Below are positions 7,979 to 14,561 of a stretch of DNA of 14,741 nucleotides, piece after piece. Position numbers and translations under genes: made by a program. Source of the stretch: Candidatus Nitrosopelagicus sp. (GTDB lineage Archaea > Thermoproteota > Nitrososphaeria > Nitrososphaerales > Nitrosopumilaceae); the NCBI GenBank assembly GCA_012964965.1, contig DTTB01000133.1, positions 9,722 to 24,462 of the forward strand. The letters run 5' to 3'. A model generated the notes under the pieces. The model was given only the letters and a program-made list of their open reading frames with translations, was not told the DNA's origin and did not search any database. Position 1 is the first letter of the stretch, and each line of letters starts with the position of its first letter.

Positions 7979-9007
7979 ATGAGTATCAAAACACTCCAAA
8001 AGGAGTTGGGTTACACGAAATACATTCTTGGAGAACGGCTTAGTTATTATGAACCAAGTGGAAATAAATCTCAAAAAACATTTGCTCAGGAACTGTCTCA
8101 TAGTATTAGGCAAAAACAAAAATCAATTAACCCAAAATTTTTCTATGATCAAAAAGGCTCGCAACTTTTTGAAAAGATATGTGTTTTACCAGAATATTAT
8201 TTGACAAGAACTGAAATTAGTATACTAAAACAAATAGATGGAAAACTACAATCTTATCTTGACGGAAATTTTAGACTTGTTGAATTAGGCAGTGGCTCAT
8301 CACAAAAAACTAGGCTATTAATTGACATGCTTACAAGATTGCAAAAACATGTTGAATACTTTCCAATTGACATTTCTAAAATTCTTAAGACCAGTTCTGC
8401 AGCCCTACAATCTGATTACAAAAAATTACACATAACGGGAATAATTGATAACTATGAGAATGGCTTGGAATTTATGAAAAATTACGATGATATGAAAAAT
8501 CTAATTGTATTTTTGGGTTCTAGTTTTGGAAACTTTGATCCTGAAAACGGAATCAGATTTTTACAAAAAATCAATTCCTCAATGAAGAAAGACGATCTGT
8601 TTTTAGTCGGTTTGGATCTTGTAAAGGATAAAAATGTATTACGTCAGGCATATAATGACTCGCAAGGAATTACGGCACAATTCAATCTCAATGTTCTATC
8701 AAGAATTAATTCGGAATTAGGTGGTAACTTTGATACAAGTAAGTTTGCACACCATGCAGTCTATAATGAAAATCAGAATAAAGTTGAGATATACTTGCGT
8801 TCTTTGGCAAAACAGACGGTGGAAATACCCAGTGCAGATTTAATTTTGGAAATTGATGAAGGTGAACTTATTCATACTGAAAATTCGTATAAATATACGA
8901 TTTCACAGATCAAACAAATGTTTACAATGACTGGTTATCAAATTAAGGCTATGTGGAATGATGATAATAGATACTATAGTCTAGTTTTGCTTTCAAAAAA
9001 TGATTAG
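7979..9007 (+). CDS. egtD: L-histidine N-alpha-methyltransferase (ergothioneine biosynthesis)
   Basis: The product is a 342-residue SAM-dependent methyltransferase of the EgtD family, which trimethylates histidine to hercynine. Counting from ATG 7979: FFYDQKGSQLFEKI with PEYYLTRTE follows at about 54-79, where EgtD tyrosines contact the substrate. The SAM-binding motif is VELGSGSSQKT at about 101-111, then FPIDIS at 128-133, FLGSSFGNFDP at 178-188 and LVGLDLVKD at 209-217. Near the C-terminus HTENSYKY carries E301 and S303, matching the Glu-x-Ser pair that binds the histidine imidazole in mycobacterial EgtD. All key positions are therefore present, which favours true histidine specificity over another amino acid. 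The gene converges with egtB, with overlapping stop codons, an uncommon arrangement for a pathway pair usually read together. Confidence 0.92.
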   Translation: MSIKTLQKELGYTKYILGERLSYYEPSGNKSQKTFAQELSHSIRQKQKSINPKFFYDQKGSQLFEKICVLPEYYLTRTEISILKQIDGKLQSYLDGNFRLVELGSGSSQKTRLLIDMLTRLQKHVEYFPIDISKILKTSSAALQSDYKKLHITGIIDNYENGLEFMKNYDDMKNLIVFLGSSFGNFDPENGIRFLQKINSSMKKDDLFLVGLDLVKDKNVLRQAYNDSQGITAQFNLNVLSRINSELGGNFDTSKFAHHAVYNENQNKVEIYLRSLAKQTVEIPSADLILEIDEGELIHTENSYKYTISQIKQMFTMTGYQIKAMWNDDNRYYSLVLLSKND

Positions 9008-10308
9008 ACAACCTCTGCACATCTGAATCCTGCAAAAAGCCACCTTTCGTCTAGCCTGAAAAAGTTTCTGTAGCTACCACGTATGGATATTGCTGGAGTT
9101 CCAAAAGATCCGCCTCTTAACACTTTTTGATTTGCAAACCATTTGTCATTGTATTCAGAAAAACCCGTCTTAAAGCCAGGATAGCCAGAAAATTCAGAAG
9201 ATGTCCATTCCCATACATCTCCAATCATTTGATGGCAGCCATAGTGGCTTTTGCCTTCAGGATAGGCACCAATTTCTGTACAATTCCATAAATATGATTC
9301 TAACAGATTTGCACGCGTATGATCTGGTGGCTCATCACCCCATGGAAAAATTGATTTCTTTTGTTTTTTTTCGTTCCAGCAAGCGGCTTTTTCCCATTCT
9401 GCTTCTGTTGGCAGTCTTTTACCTGCCCATTTACAATATGCATCGGCTTCGTAAAAACTAACATGACAGACAGGCTCGTTTAGATTTATTTTTCGTCTTC
9501 CCAAAAAATCACGTGTCATCCATTTACCATCAATACTTTCCCAGTACATGGGAGACTTCCATTGTTCATTTTGTACTTTCTCCCAACCATCTGATAGCCA
9601 GTACTGAAAATCACTGTATCCCCCATCATCCATAAATTCTATGTATTGTCTGTTTGTTACTGGATAAGCATCAATTTTGTAGTCATTAAGATAGACATTA
9701 TGCTCAGGTAATTCAATATCATAGCAAAACTGATCCCCCGAATAGCCCACAGTGTACAAACCACCATCAATCTTGATTGTACTTAACTTCTGTTGTAACG
9801 ATCTGGGTAACGGATTTCGTGTTGCAGGTCTGTATCTGTCTGCCAAAAGGTGTTGTAAATCATAGACTAAAAGCTCTTGATGCTGACACTCGTGATTTAT
9901 TGCCATAAAATAAAGTTGCTGTGTTTTTTCATCCAGCAATTCGTTTTGCAAAATGTTAGCAACCTTGTTAGTTATAATATGAAAATATTCAAAAACTTGA
10001 TCAACAGTGGGTCTTGTTGCTAATCCCCTCTTAGCCTTGTCATGTGGCTCACCAAATTGAAGATAATATGAGTTAAGATACTCATTAAATTCACGTGAAT
10101 AGAACTCGTAATTTTGTGAAGTTTTGCTCATAAGAATTTCAAGTAACCAACTAACGTGACCCAAATGCCATTTTGGTGGACTTGTGAAAGGAGCAGTTTG
10201 TACAACAAAATCATCTTTTTCTAGGGTTTGTACTAGATTTAATGTTCTGATTCTAGTTTCATTAAACTGTTGTAAAAGACTTGATTTTTGTTCTGAAACT
10301 GTTGCCAT
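9004..10308 (-). CDS. egtB: Ergothioneine sulfoxide synthase EgtB (non-haem iron)
   Basis: The 434-residue protein starts at ATG 10308. EgtB uses iron and oxygen to join hercynine to a thiol donor (gamma-glutamylcysteine or cysteine, depending on type) as a sulfoxide. Residues 15-160 form the DinB-like helical domain: WHLGH at 47-51 and NHECQHQE at 138-145 supply the three expected iron-ligand histidines, H51, H139 and H143. From about 175 to the end runs the FGE-sulfatase (formylglycine-generating-enzyme-like) fold: VTNRQYIEFMDDGGY, RLPTEAEWEKAA, GDVWEWTSSEF, KVLRGGSFGTP, and the terminal SYRNFFRLDERWLFAGFRC. Domain order and length match EgtB. No egtA or egtC is in view, so the enzyme may use free cysteine, as type II EgtBs do; that is inference. 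The sulfoxide lyase EgtE is also absent from the window. Confidence 0.92.
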   Translation of the reverse strand: MATVSEQKSSLLQQFNETRIRTLNLVQTLEKDDFVVQTAPFTSPPKWHLGHVSWLLEILMSKTSQNYEFYSREFNEYLNSYYLQFGEPHDKAKRGLATRPTVDQVFEYFHIITNKVANILQNELLDEKTQQLYFMAINHECQHQELLVYDLQHLLADRYRPATRNPLPRSLQQKLSTIKIDGGLYTVGYSGDQFCYDIELPEHNVYLNDYKIDAYPVTNRQYIEFMDDGGYSDFQYWLSDGWEKVQNEQWKSPMYWESIDGKWMTRDFLGRRKINLNEPVCHVSFYEADAYCKWAGKRLPTEAEWEKAACWNEKKQKKSIFPWGDEPPDHTRANLLESYLWNCTEIGAYPEGKSHYGCHQMIGDVWEWTSSEFSGYPGFKTGFSEYNDKWFANQKVLRGGSFGTPAISIRGSYRNFFRLDERWLFAGFRCAEVV

Positions 10309-10331
10309 CTTAACTACGTTTTTGATTAGTC

Positions 10332-10344
10332 ATATTATATTTTT
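10332..10344 (-). promoter_or_regulatory. TATA-like box of egtB
   Basis: On the minus strand this reads AAAATATAATATG, with the TATAAT core centred about 28 nt before the egtB ATG at 10308. Transcription would begin almost at the start codon. It lies immediately after the stop of the cysteine-rich miniprotein gene, so egtB probably has its own promoter. Confidence 0.5.
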
Positions 10345-10346
10345 GT

Positions 10347-10451
10347 TTAAGATTGATAACAACTACATTTTTTTGCTTTATGATTAATACATCCAATAAG
10401 TTTATGATCCTGGCAACCACAAATAATGCATCTTTTCTTAGAACTAGTCAT
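10347..10451 (-). CDS. 34-residue cysteine-rich miniprotein, putative metal-binding
   Basis: A short frame runs from ATG at 10451 to TAA at 10347-10349. The product has six cysteines among 34 residues: C8, C11, C13, C21, C29 and C31, with histidines H16 and H24, giving Cys-x2-Cys-x-Cys-x7-Cys-x2-His-x4-Cys-x-Cys. Lysines are frequent (KKR at the start, KAKK in the middle). The pattern suits zinc, copper or another metal, or a compact zinc-finger fold. It starts only 4 bp after the stop of the upstream 106-residue gene and follows ProRS, so it should be translated from the same mRNA. The egtB promoter box begins just behind it. Random sequence rarely yields so many ordered cysteines between a clean start and stop. 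I do not recognise the family, and its function is unknown. Confidence 0.6.
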   Translation of the reverse strand: MTSSKKRCIICGCQDHKLIGCINHKAKKCSCYQS

Positions 10452-10455
10452 ATTT

Positions 10456-10776
10456 TTATGGCTTACAATGAGATACGATGGTATAGAACTCATTCATAAT
10501 ACCCTCTAACTGTTCATTAGATTCTGCTTTCATAATTTTTTCCTTAAAATCAAAAGCCCATTTTTGTGTAAATGAATTTAGTGTAATGTCTCCAATAGTT
10601 TGAGTCTGTAAACAATCATCAATTTTTTCTATATACTGAGATTTGTCTACCATTGTCATGTTAATAGAGGTAGCAAGTCCAGCAAATGACTGTGAGCTGA
10701 AAATATATGCAGAGGCGGAAAATCCCACTATTACAATTACAATTACCGCTACAGTAAATTTTACGTTTAGTCCCAT
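10456..10776 (-). CDS. Hypothetical membrane-anchored or exported protein, 106 residues
   Basis: ATG 10776 opens a short protein with one hydrophobic segment (about residues 6-26, FTVAVIVIVIVGFSASAYIF) after a short N-terminus with one lysine. This is a signal anchor or uncleaved signal peptide, leaving roughly 75 residues outside the membrane. The outer part is polar and probably helical, with just two cysteines, C55 and C104, well placed for one disulfide. It sits 13 bp behind prolyl-tRNA synthetase and 4 bp ahead of the cysteine-rich miniprotein, so it is probably read in the same transcript. I recognise no family. The compartment call rests on the hydrophobic stretch alone. Confidence 0.72.
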   Translation of the reverse strand: MGLNVKFTVAVIVIVIVGFSASAYIFSSQSFAGLATSINMTMVDKSQYIEKIDDCLQTQTIGDITLNSFTQKWAFDFKEKIMKAESNEQLEGIMNEFYTIVSHCKP

Positions 10777-10789
10777 ACGTATCAGCTAT

Positions 10790-12232
10790 TCAATATCCTC
10801 TAGCAAATAGCACATTTGCAGCACCGTTATCTTTACAATAAATGCATGTTTCTACTTTTTTTCCATCATCTGAAGGTATCACACGTAATTCCGCACCAGT
10901 TTCTTCTTTAATCTTATCTTCACATTCTTGCTTCCCACACCAGGAACAACTAAGCATTTTACCGTTTTCTAATTCTGCCTTAAATTGTTCATATTGAGAT
11001 ACCGCAGAAATTCTTTCATCAAGAATTTTTTTAGCAGCATCAAACATTTGTTGCTGTATGTTTTCTAGTTCTGCAGCTATCGCTCCAGACAATTTATCTA
11101 TACTAATACTGTCTTTTGTTTGATTATATCTTCTCGCCATTACCACCTGATTTTTAGCAACATCCTTTGGGCCTATTTCAATTCGGATTGGTATACCTTT
11201 AAGCTCCCAATCATGGAATTTGAATCCAGGTGTAACCTGATCTCTGTCATCTAACTGTGTGCGTATTTCAACATCAGTTAGGACATCTTGGATTTTTTTT
11301 GCTTCCTGCACAATTTTTCCTCTGTCCTCTTTTGAGTAGTAAATCGGAATAATAACAACTTGAATCGGTGCAAGTTTTGGTGGTAATACCAATCCCTTGT
11401 CATCACTATGAGTCATTATCATTCCACCGATTAGTCTCCATGATATTCCCCATGACGTTTGCCATGCAAAAGTTTCAACATTATTCTCATCTAGATATTT
11501 TACGTCAAAAGGCTTAGAGAAGTTTTGGCCCAAAAAGTGAGATGTTCCCATTTGAAGTGCTTTACCGTCTGGCATTAGTGATTCAAGTGTGACTGTATAA
11601 ACTGCACCAACAAACTTGTCCTTCTCACTTTTTTTTCCTGTTACTACAGGTACAGCAATCTCTTCTTCTATAGTTTTTTTGTATATTTTCAAAATCTCCA
11701 TAACTTCTTTTTCAGCTTCATCTTTGGTAGCATGAACTGTATGGCCTTCCTGCCACAAAAATTCTGACGTTCTAATAAATGGTTTAGTGCCTTTGATCTC
11801 CGCCCTTAAGGCTGTATTCCAAAAATTAATTTTTAGTGGGAGGTCCCTCCAACTTTTTATCCATTTAGAATAAAGTGAATACGCAAGCGTTTCAGAAGTA
11901 GGTCGGAGTGCAAGTCTGTCACCTATTTCTGATTCTCCCGAATGCGTAACCCAAAAAACTTCAGGGTTAAATCCTTCAAAATGCTCTTTTTCTTTTCCAA
12001 GTAATGATTCTGGTATTAATATGGGCAAAAAGCCGTTCCTATGACCAGTTTCTTTAAGTTTTTTATCAAGTGACTCTTTGATTGATTCCCAAATAGAATA
12101 GCCATCAGGCCTTAGTACAATTAGCCCCTTTACTGGAGCATAATCTGCTAATTCCGCCTTGATAATTATTTGTGTATACCACTCACTAAAATCTTCATTT
12201 TTTGAAACAGTGATACCAACTTCCTTACTCAA
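10790..12232 (-). CDS. proS: Prolyl-tRNA synthetase, archaeal/eukaryotic type
   Basis: This 480-residue class II synthetase charges tRNA-Pro. TTG 12232 is used as start because the preceding in-frame codon is a stop and no later start keeps the conserved EDFSEWYTQIIIKAELADY opening. Core signs are LRPTSETLAYSLYSKWI, motif 2 around NFWNTALRAEIKGTKPFIRTSEFLWQEGHTVH, LQMGTSHFLGQNF, and WGISWRLIGGMIMTHSDDKGLVLPPKLAP. The anticodon-binding domain follows from about 285. The C-terminal extension of the archaeal/eukaryotic form is present, with a zinc site made by C429, C432, C437, C463 and C466 (any four as ligands) and the characteristic terminal tyrosine. No bacterial editing insertion is seen. 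Downstream lie two small genes at 13 and 4 bp spacing. Confidence 0.96.
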   Translation of the reverse strand: MSKEVGITVSKNEDFSEWYTQIIIKAELADYAPVKGLIVLRPDGYSIWESIKESLDKKLKETGHRNGFLPILIPESLLGKEKEHFEGFNPEVFWVTHSGESEIGDRLALRPTSETLAYSLYSKWIKSWRDLPLKINFWNTALRAEIKGTKPFIRTSEFLWQEGHTVHATKDEAEKEVMEILKIYKKTIEEEIAVPVVTGKKSEKDKFVGAVYTVTLESLMPDGKALQMGTSHFLGQNFSKPFDVKYLDENNVETFAWQTSWGISWRLIGGMIMTHSDDKGLVLPPKLAPIQVVIIPIYYSKEDRGKIVQEAKKIQDVLTDVEIRTQLDDRDQVTPGFKFHDWELKGIPIRIEIGPKDVAKNQVVMARRYNQTKDSISIDKLSGAIAAELENIQQQMFDAAKKILDERISAVSQYEQFKAELENGKMLSCSWCGKQECEDKIKEETGAELRVIPSDDGKKVETCIYCKDNGAANVLFARGY

Positions 12233-12240
12233 TTAACATT

Positions 12241-12245
12241 CCACC
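12241..12245 (-). promoter_or_regulatory. Shine-Dalgarno-like GGTGG before prolyl-tRNA synthetase TTG
   Basis: On the minus strand GGTGG lies 8 nt before TTG 12232. GGTG pairs with the CACC of the archaeal 16S rRNA tail. This supports the TTG start and suggests that this gene, unlike several neighbours, is translated with a leader or inside a polycistronic message. Confidence 0.4.
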
Positions 12246-12287
12246 ATTAATCAGCATAATGAGCTTTTCTAGTGTTTATTAGTTTGA

Positions 12288-12725
12288 TTACTTGTGGCCG
12301 AGTCCCTTTGCCTTAATAAAATTCCAAAGTTTTTTTGTCATCAGGCTTGGAGGAATGTCAGCTTTACCAAACACTTGCTCTATTGTTTCTTTTCTATTTT
12401 TAAAATTTATAGAGTATCCTCCAAACGCTTTTTTTGTTTTACGTTTGACCTTCTTCGTTTTGCGTTTTACATCTAGTTTTTTAGCCATATTTTTCTTAAT
12501 CACACTTTTTTTAATTTCTTTTAATTTTTTCAGCACGTTTTCTTTTTTATAATAAATGTCAGGGCGTTTAGGGATCATCTTTTTGTATGCTTCAAAGTTT
12601 TTTGTCTTTGTGAATTTTATCCACTCAGCCTTTATCGCAGCCTCACTTGCACCATATCCTAAATTGTATTTTTTTCCAATCTTTTGTATTAATTTTATGG
12701 CCTTAGGGAATGATAAGAAAGTCAA
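12288..12725 (-). CDS. Lysine-rich protein with SWIB-like C-terminus
   Basis: The 145-residue, strongly basic product starts at TTG 12725, whose bases overlap the TGA of the gene before it (TTGA), so the pair is translationally coupled. Residues 1-60 look folded and helical. Residues 61-99 are almost all lysine and arginine, including an exact doubled heptapeptide VKRKTKK at 86-92 and 93-99. The end (about 115-145) with IPPSLMTKKLWNFIKAKGLGHK resembles the first half of a SWIB/MDM2 domain (vKKLWxYIKxxxL), a fold found in chromatin-remodelling subunits. The second half of SWIB is missing because the protein ends there. A DNA- or RNA-binding, histone-tail-like role is likely from charge. The SWIB relation is a pattern match only and could be coincidental. 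Confidence 0.75.
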   Translation of the reverse strand: MTFLSFPKAIKLIQKIGKKYNLGYGASEAAIKAEWIKFTKTKNFEAYKKMIPKRPDIYYKKENVLKKLKEIKKSVIKKNMAKKLDVKRKTKKVKRKTKKAFGGYSINFKNRKETIEQVFGKADIPPSLMTKKLWNFIKAKGLGHK

Positions 12726-13012
12726 TTCAGGCTATCGCCTTTACACAAAACTTTACCCATCACCCTACTTTGAAAGTTAGGACAAACGAAACATGGAATG
12801 AATTGAACCTCTTTCTTAAGAACCGGACAATCTACATATTCGGTCTTCATTCTTTTTAACATTTTTGCGCTTACACCTTTCAGTTTTAATTTACCTTTTT
12901 CATCCATCATACCTGATTCCTTTAGTTCTTCTTTAACTTCCTTAGACAATGTTTGTCTTTTATCTACGGATTTTATTTCTACTTCAAATTTGAACTGAAG
13001 TTCATCTGACAT
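12722..13012 (-). CDS. Hypothetical protein with four-cysteine C-terminal motif
   Basis: ATG 13012 opens a 96-residue cytosolic protein. The first 60 residues are charged and rich in lysine and glutamate. The C-terminal part has C62, C74, C77 and C90, spaced C-x11-C-x2-C-x12-C in the context DCPVLKKEVQFIPCFVCPNF and GKVLCKG, which looks like a small zinc-ribbon-type metal site. No signal peptide or membrane segment is present. It leads the minus-strand run towards prolyl-tRNA synthetase and overlaps the next gene by 4 bp. A weak box TTAAAT at 13036-13041 is about 26 nt before the ATG, compatible with leaderless transcription. I do not recognise a named family. Confidence 0.75.
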   Translation of the reverse strand: MSDELQFKFEVEIKSVDKRQTLSKEVKEELKESGMMDEKGKLKLKGVSAKMLKRMKTEYVDCPVLKKEVQFIPCFVCPNFQSRVMGKVLCKGDSLN

Positions 13013-13035
13013 CGAATATCCTGAAATATTATCTG

Positions 13036-13041
13036 ATTTAA
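13036..13041 (-). promoter_or_regulatory. Weak TATA-like box before the four-cysteine protein gene
   Basis: TTAAAT on the minus strand is centred about 26 nt upstream of ATG 13012. It is the best placed AT-rich hexamer for the five-gene minus-strand run, but the surrounding DNA is AT-rich, so chance occurrence is quite possible. Confidence 0.28.
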
Positions 13042-13074
13042 TGGTAACTATGCGATCTATAATTCCTAGTTAAG

Positions 13075-13083
13075 CTTAATATT
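13075..13083 (+). promoter_or_regulatory. TATA-like box before the HAD phosphatase gene
   Basis: CTTAATATT is centred about 30 nt ahead of the TTG at 13109. A TAA stop lies directly before that TTG in frame, so this is the only available start and a near-leaderless transcript is likely. Confidence 0.35.
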
Positions 13084-13108
13084 GATGGGTTTGAAACTTG
13101 GAAAATAA

Positions 13109-13759
13109 TTGCTAGCAATTTTTGATGTTGAAGGCGTTTTATACGATGCTGAATACCTTCCTATTTTGGCTGAAAAGGTGAATAAGGAAAAAGAAATCTG
13201 GGAAATTACGAAAAAAGGTTTAGAAGGAAAGATTGATTGGGTGGACGGTCTCAAAGAACGTGTTCAACTTCTTAACGGTATAGACTATGATACATGCATT
13301 CAAATTGCAAATTCTTTACCAATAATGACTGGTGCCAAAGAAGCATGCCGTGCACTAAAAGATGCTGGATGGAAACTAATGGCAGTTTCAGGTGGTTTTA
13401 CTATTATCACTGACAGATTAAAAAAAGAATTGGGTCTTGATTTTGTGTATAGCAACGAACTTGTCTTTAAGGATGATAAGCTTGACGACGTTATTGTAAG
13501 TGTTGATGCAGATAAGGCGAAATCAGCTATGATTAAAATCAGAGAATGGGATGAGAAAAAAGAAAATATTATAGCAGTAGTTGATGGCGCAAATGATATC
13601 AAGCTTTTTGATATTACTGGTTTTGGAATAGCTTTTCGTGCTCAAGATTTAGTGAAGGATTTAGCTACGGTAACTCTAGATGAAAAGGATCTATCAAAAA
13701 TTGTCGGTCTGATTAACTCACATTATAACCTAGAACTGGAATTACAGACATCCGTGTAA
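13109..13759 (+). CDS. HAD-superfamily phosphatase, SerB (phosphoserine phosphatase)-like
   Basis: The 216-residue protein starts at TTG 13109. HAD motif I is FDVEGVLYD (D6 as nucleophile), motif II is AVSGG with S94, the lysine motif is KAK around 136-138, and motif IV is VVDGANDIKLFDITGFGIAF with D159 and D163. A helical cap lies between 15 and 75. Motifs and length resemble phosphoserine phosphatases, the last step of serine synthesis from phosphoserine. One departure stands out: the second acid of motif I, usually Asp and acting as general acid, is Glu at position 8. Some SerB-like archaeal proteins read D-x-E-G there, so activity is likely but the substrate may not be phosphoserine. cofE follows on the same strand 42 bp on from the stop. 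Confidence 0.85.
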   Translation: MLAIFDVEGVLYDAEYLPILAEKVNKEKEIWEITKKGLEGKIDWVDGLKERVQLLNGIDYDTCIQIANSLPIMTGAKEACRALKDAGWKLMAVSGGFTIITDRLKKELGLDFVYSNELVFKDDKLDDVIVSVDADKAKSAMIKIREWDEKKENIIAVVDGANDIKLFDITGFGIAFRAQDLVKDLATVTLDEKDLSKIVGLINSHYNLELELQTSV

Positions 13760-13801
13760 CTAATCTAAATGTTTTAACGATATGTGTTCAAAACAAATAG
13801 A

Positions 13802-14533
13802 GTGACACTAGAAATTATTCCAGTAAAAATTCAAAAAGAAATCGAGCCTGATGACGACCTTGTAGATTTGATCTTAGAATCATCAGAAGTTAACGATGGT
13901 GATATACTTGTTTTTTCTCAAAAAATAGTTTCCAAGAATGAAGGTCGCATTCTAAGTTTATCATCAGTTAACCCTTCACTTCTTGCTAATGGTATAGCCA
14001 GCTCGTATGGTAAGGATCCAAGATTAGTGGAATTGATACTTTCAGAAAGTAAAAGGATTGTAAGAATGGAAAATGGTATAATTATAGTTGAAACCAAGCA
14101 TGGATTCGTTTGCGCTAATGCTGGTATTGATGAAAGCAATGTACAAGACGGTTATGCTACACTGCTGCCTGATAATCCTGATCAGTCAGCTAACTTGTTG
14201 AAAGGTAAAATTGAACAAAAAACTGGAAAAAATATAGCTGTGATAATTTCTGATACATTTGGAAGACCGTTTAGATTGGGTCAGACAAACGTTGCAATAG
14301 GAATTGCTGGTCTAGAACCTGTCTTAGATTATAATGGTAAGCCAGATACATTTGGGAAGATCATGCAAGTGACGGCTATAGCAATTGCTGATGAAATTTG
14401 CTCGGCATCTGAACTTGTTATGGGAAAAGTTGAAAAATGTCCAATTGCGATAGTACGAAATTACAACTTTAACCTCTCTGATGCAAAAATTCAGAAACTA
14501 TTACGTTCAGAACATGACGATCTGTTTCGGTGA
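13802..14533 (+). CDS. cofE: Coenzyme F420-0:L-glutamate ligase
   Basis: CofE adds glutamate residues to F420-0 using GTP, in the pathway of the deazaflavin cofactor F420. GTG 13802 gives 243 residues opening MTLEIIPVKI as usual for the family; GTG 13784 would add six residues. Family signs are GDILVFSQKIVSKNEGRI near the N-terminus, VCANAGIDESNV in the middle (the NAGID metal and nucleotide region), then ISDTFGRPFRLGQTNVAIG and the closely following GLEPVLDYNGKPDTFGK. Length is normal for the single-domain archaeal enzyme, without the C-terminal FMN-binding domain seen in actinobacterial FbiB. Other cof genes are not in the window. The stop TGA is followed at once by the TATA-like box of the next gene. 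Confidence 0.94.
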   Translation: MTLEIIPVKIQKEIEPDDDLVDLILESSEVNDGDILVFSQKIVSKNEGRILSLSSVNPSLLANGIASSYGKDPRLVELILSESKRIVRMENGIIIVETKHGFVCANAGIDESNVQDGYATLLPDNPDQSANLLKGKIEQKTGKNIAVIISDTFGRPFRLGQTNVAIGIAGLEPVLDYNGKPDTFGKIMQVTAIAIADEICSASELVMGKVEKCPIAIVRNYNFNLSDAKIQKLLRSEHDDLFR

Positions 14534-14542
14534 TTATAAATA
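14534..14542 (+). promoter_or_regulatory. TATA box for the PHP-domain gene
   Basis: TTATAAATA, the best TATA match in the window, begins on the base after the cofE stop codon. Its centre is 24 nt before ATG 14562 and 33 nt before ATG 14571, which favours a leaderless start at 14562. Confidence 0.6.
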
Positions 14543-14561
14543 ATTATTACGTCTAAAATCA

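Noticed and set aside
12232..12262. Ten-codon upstream frame (MLINGGMLIE) overlapping the prolyl-tRNA synthetase start
   Set aside because: Very short, no sign of regulation such as proline codons, and expected by chance in AT-rich leader sequence.
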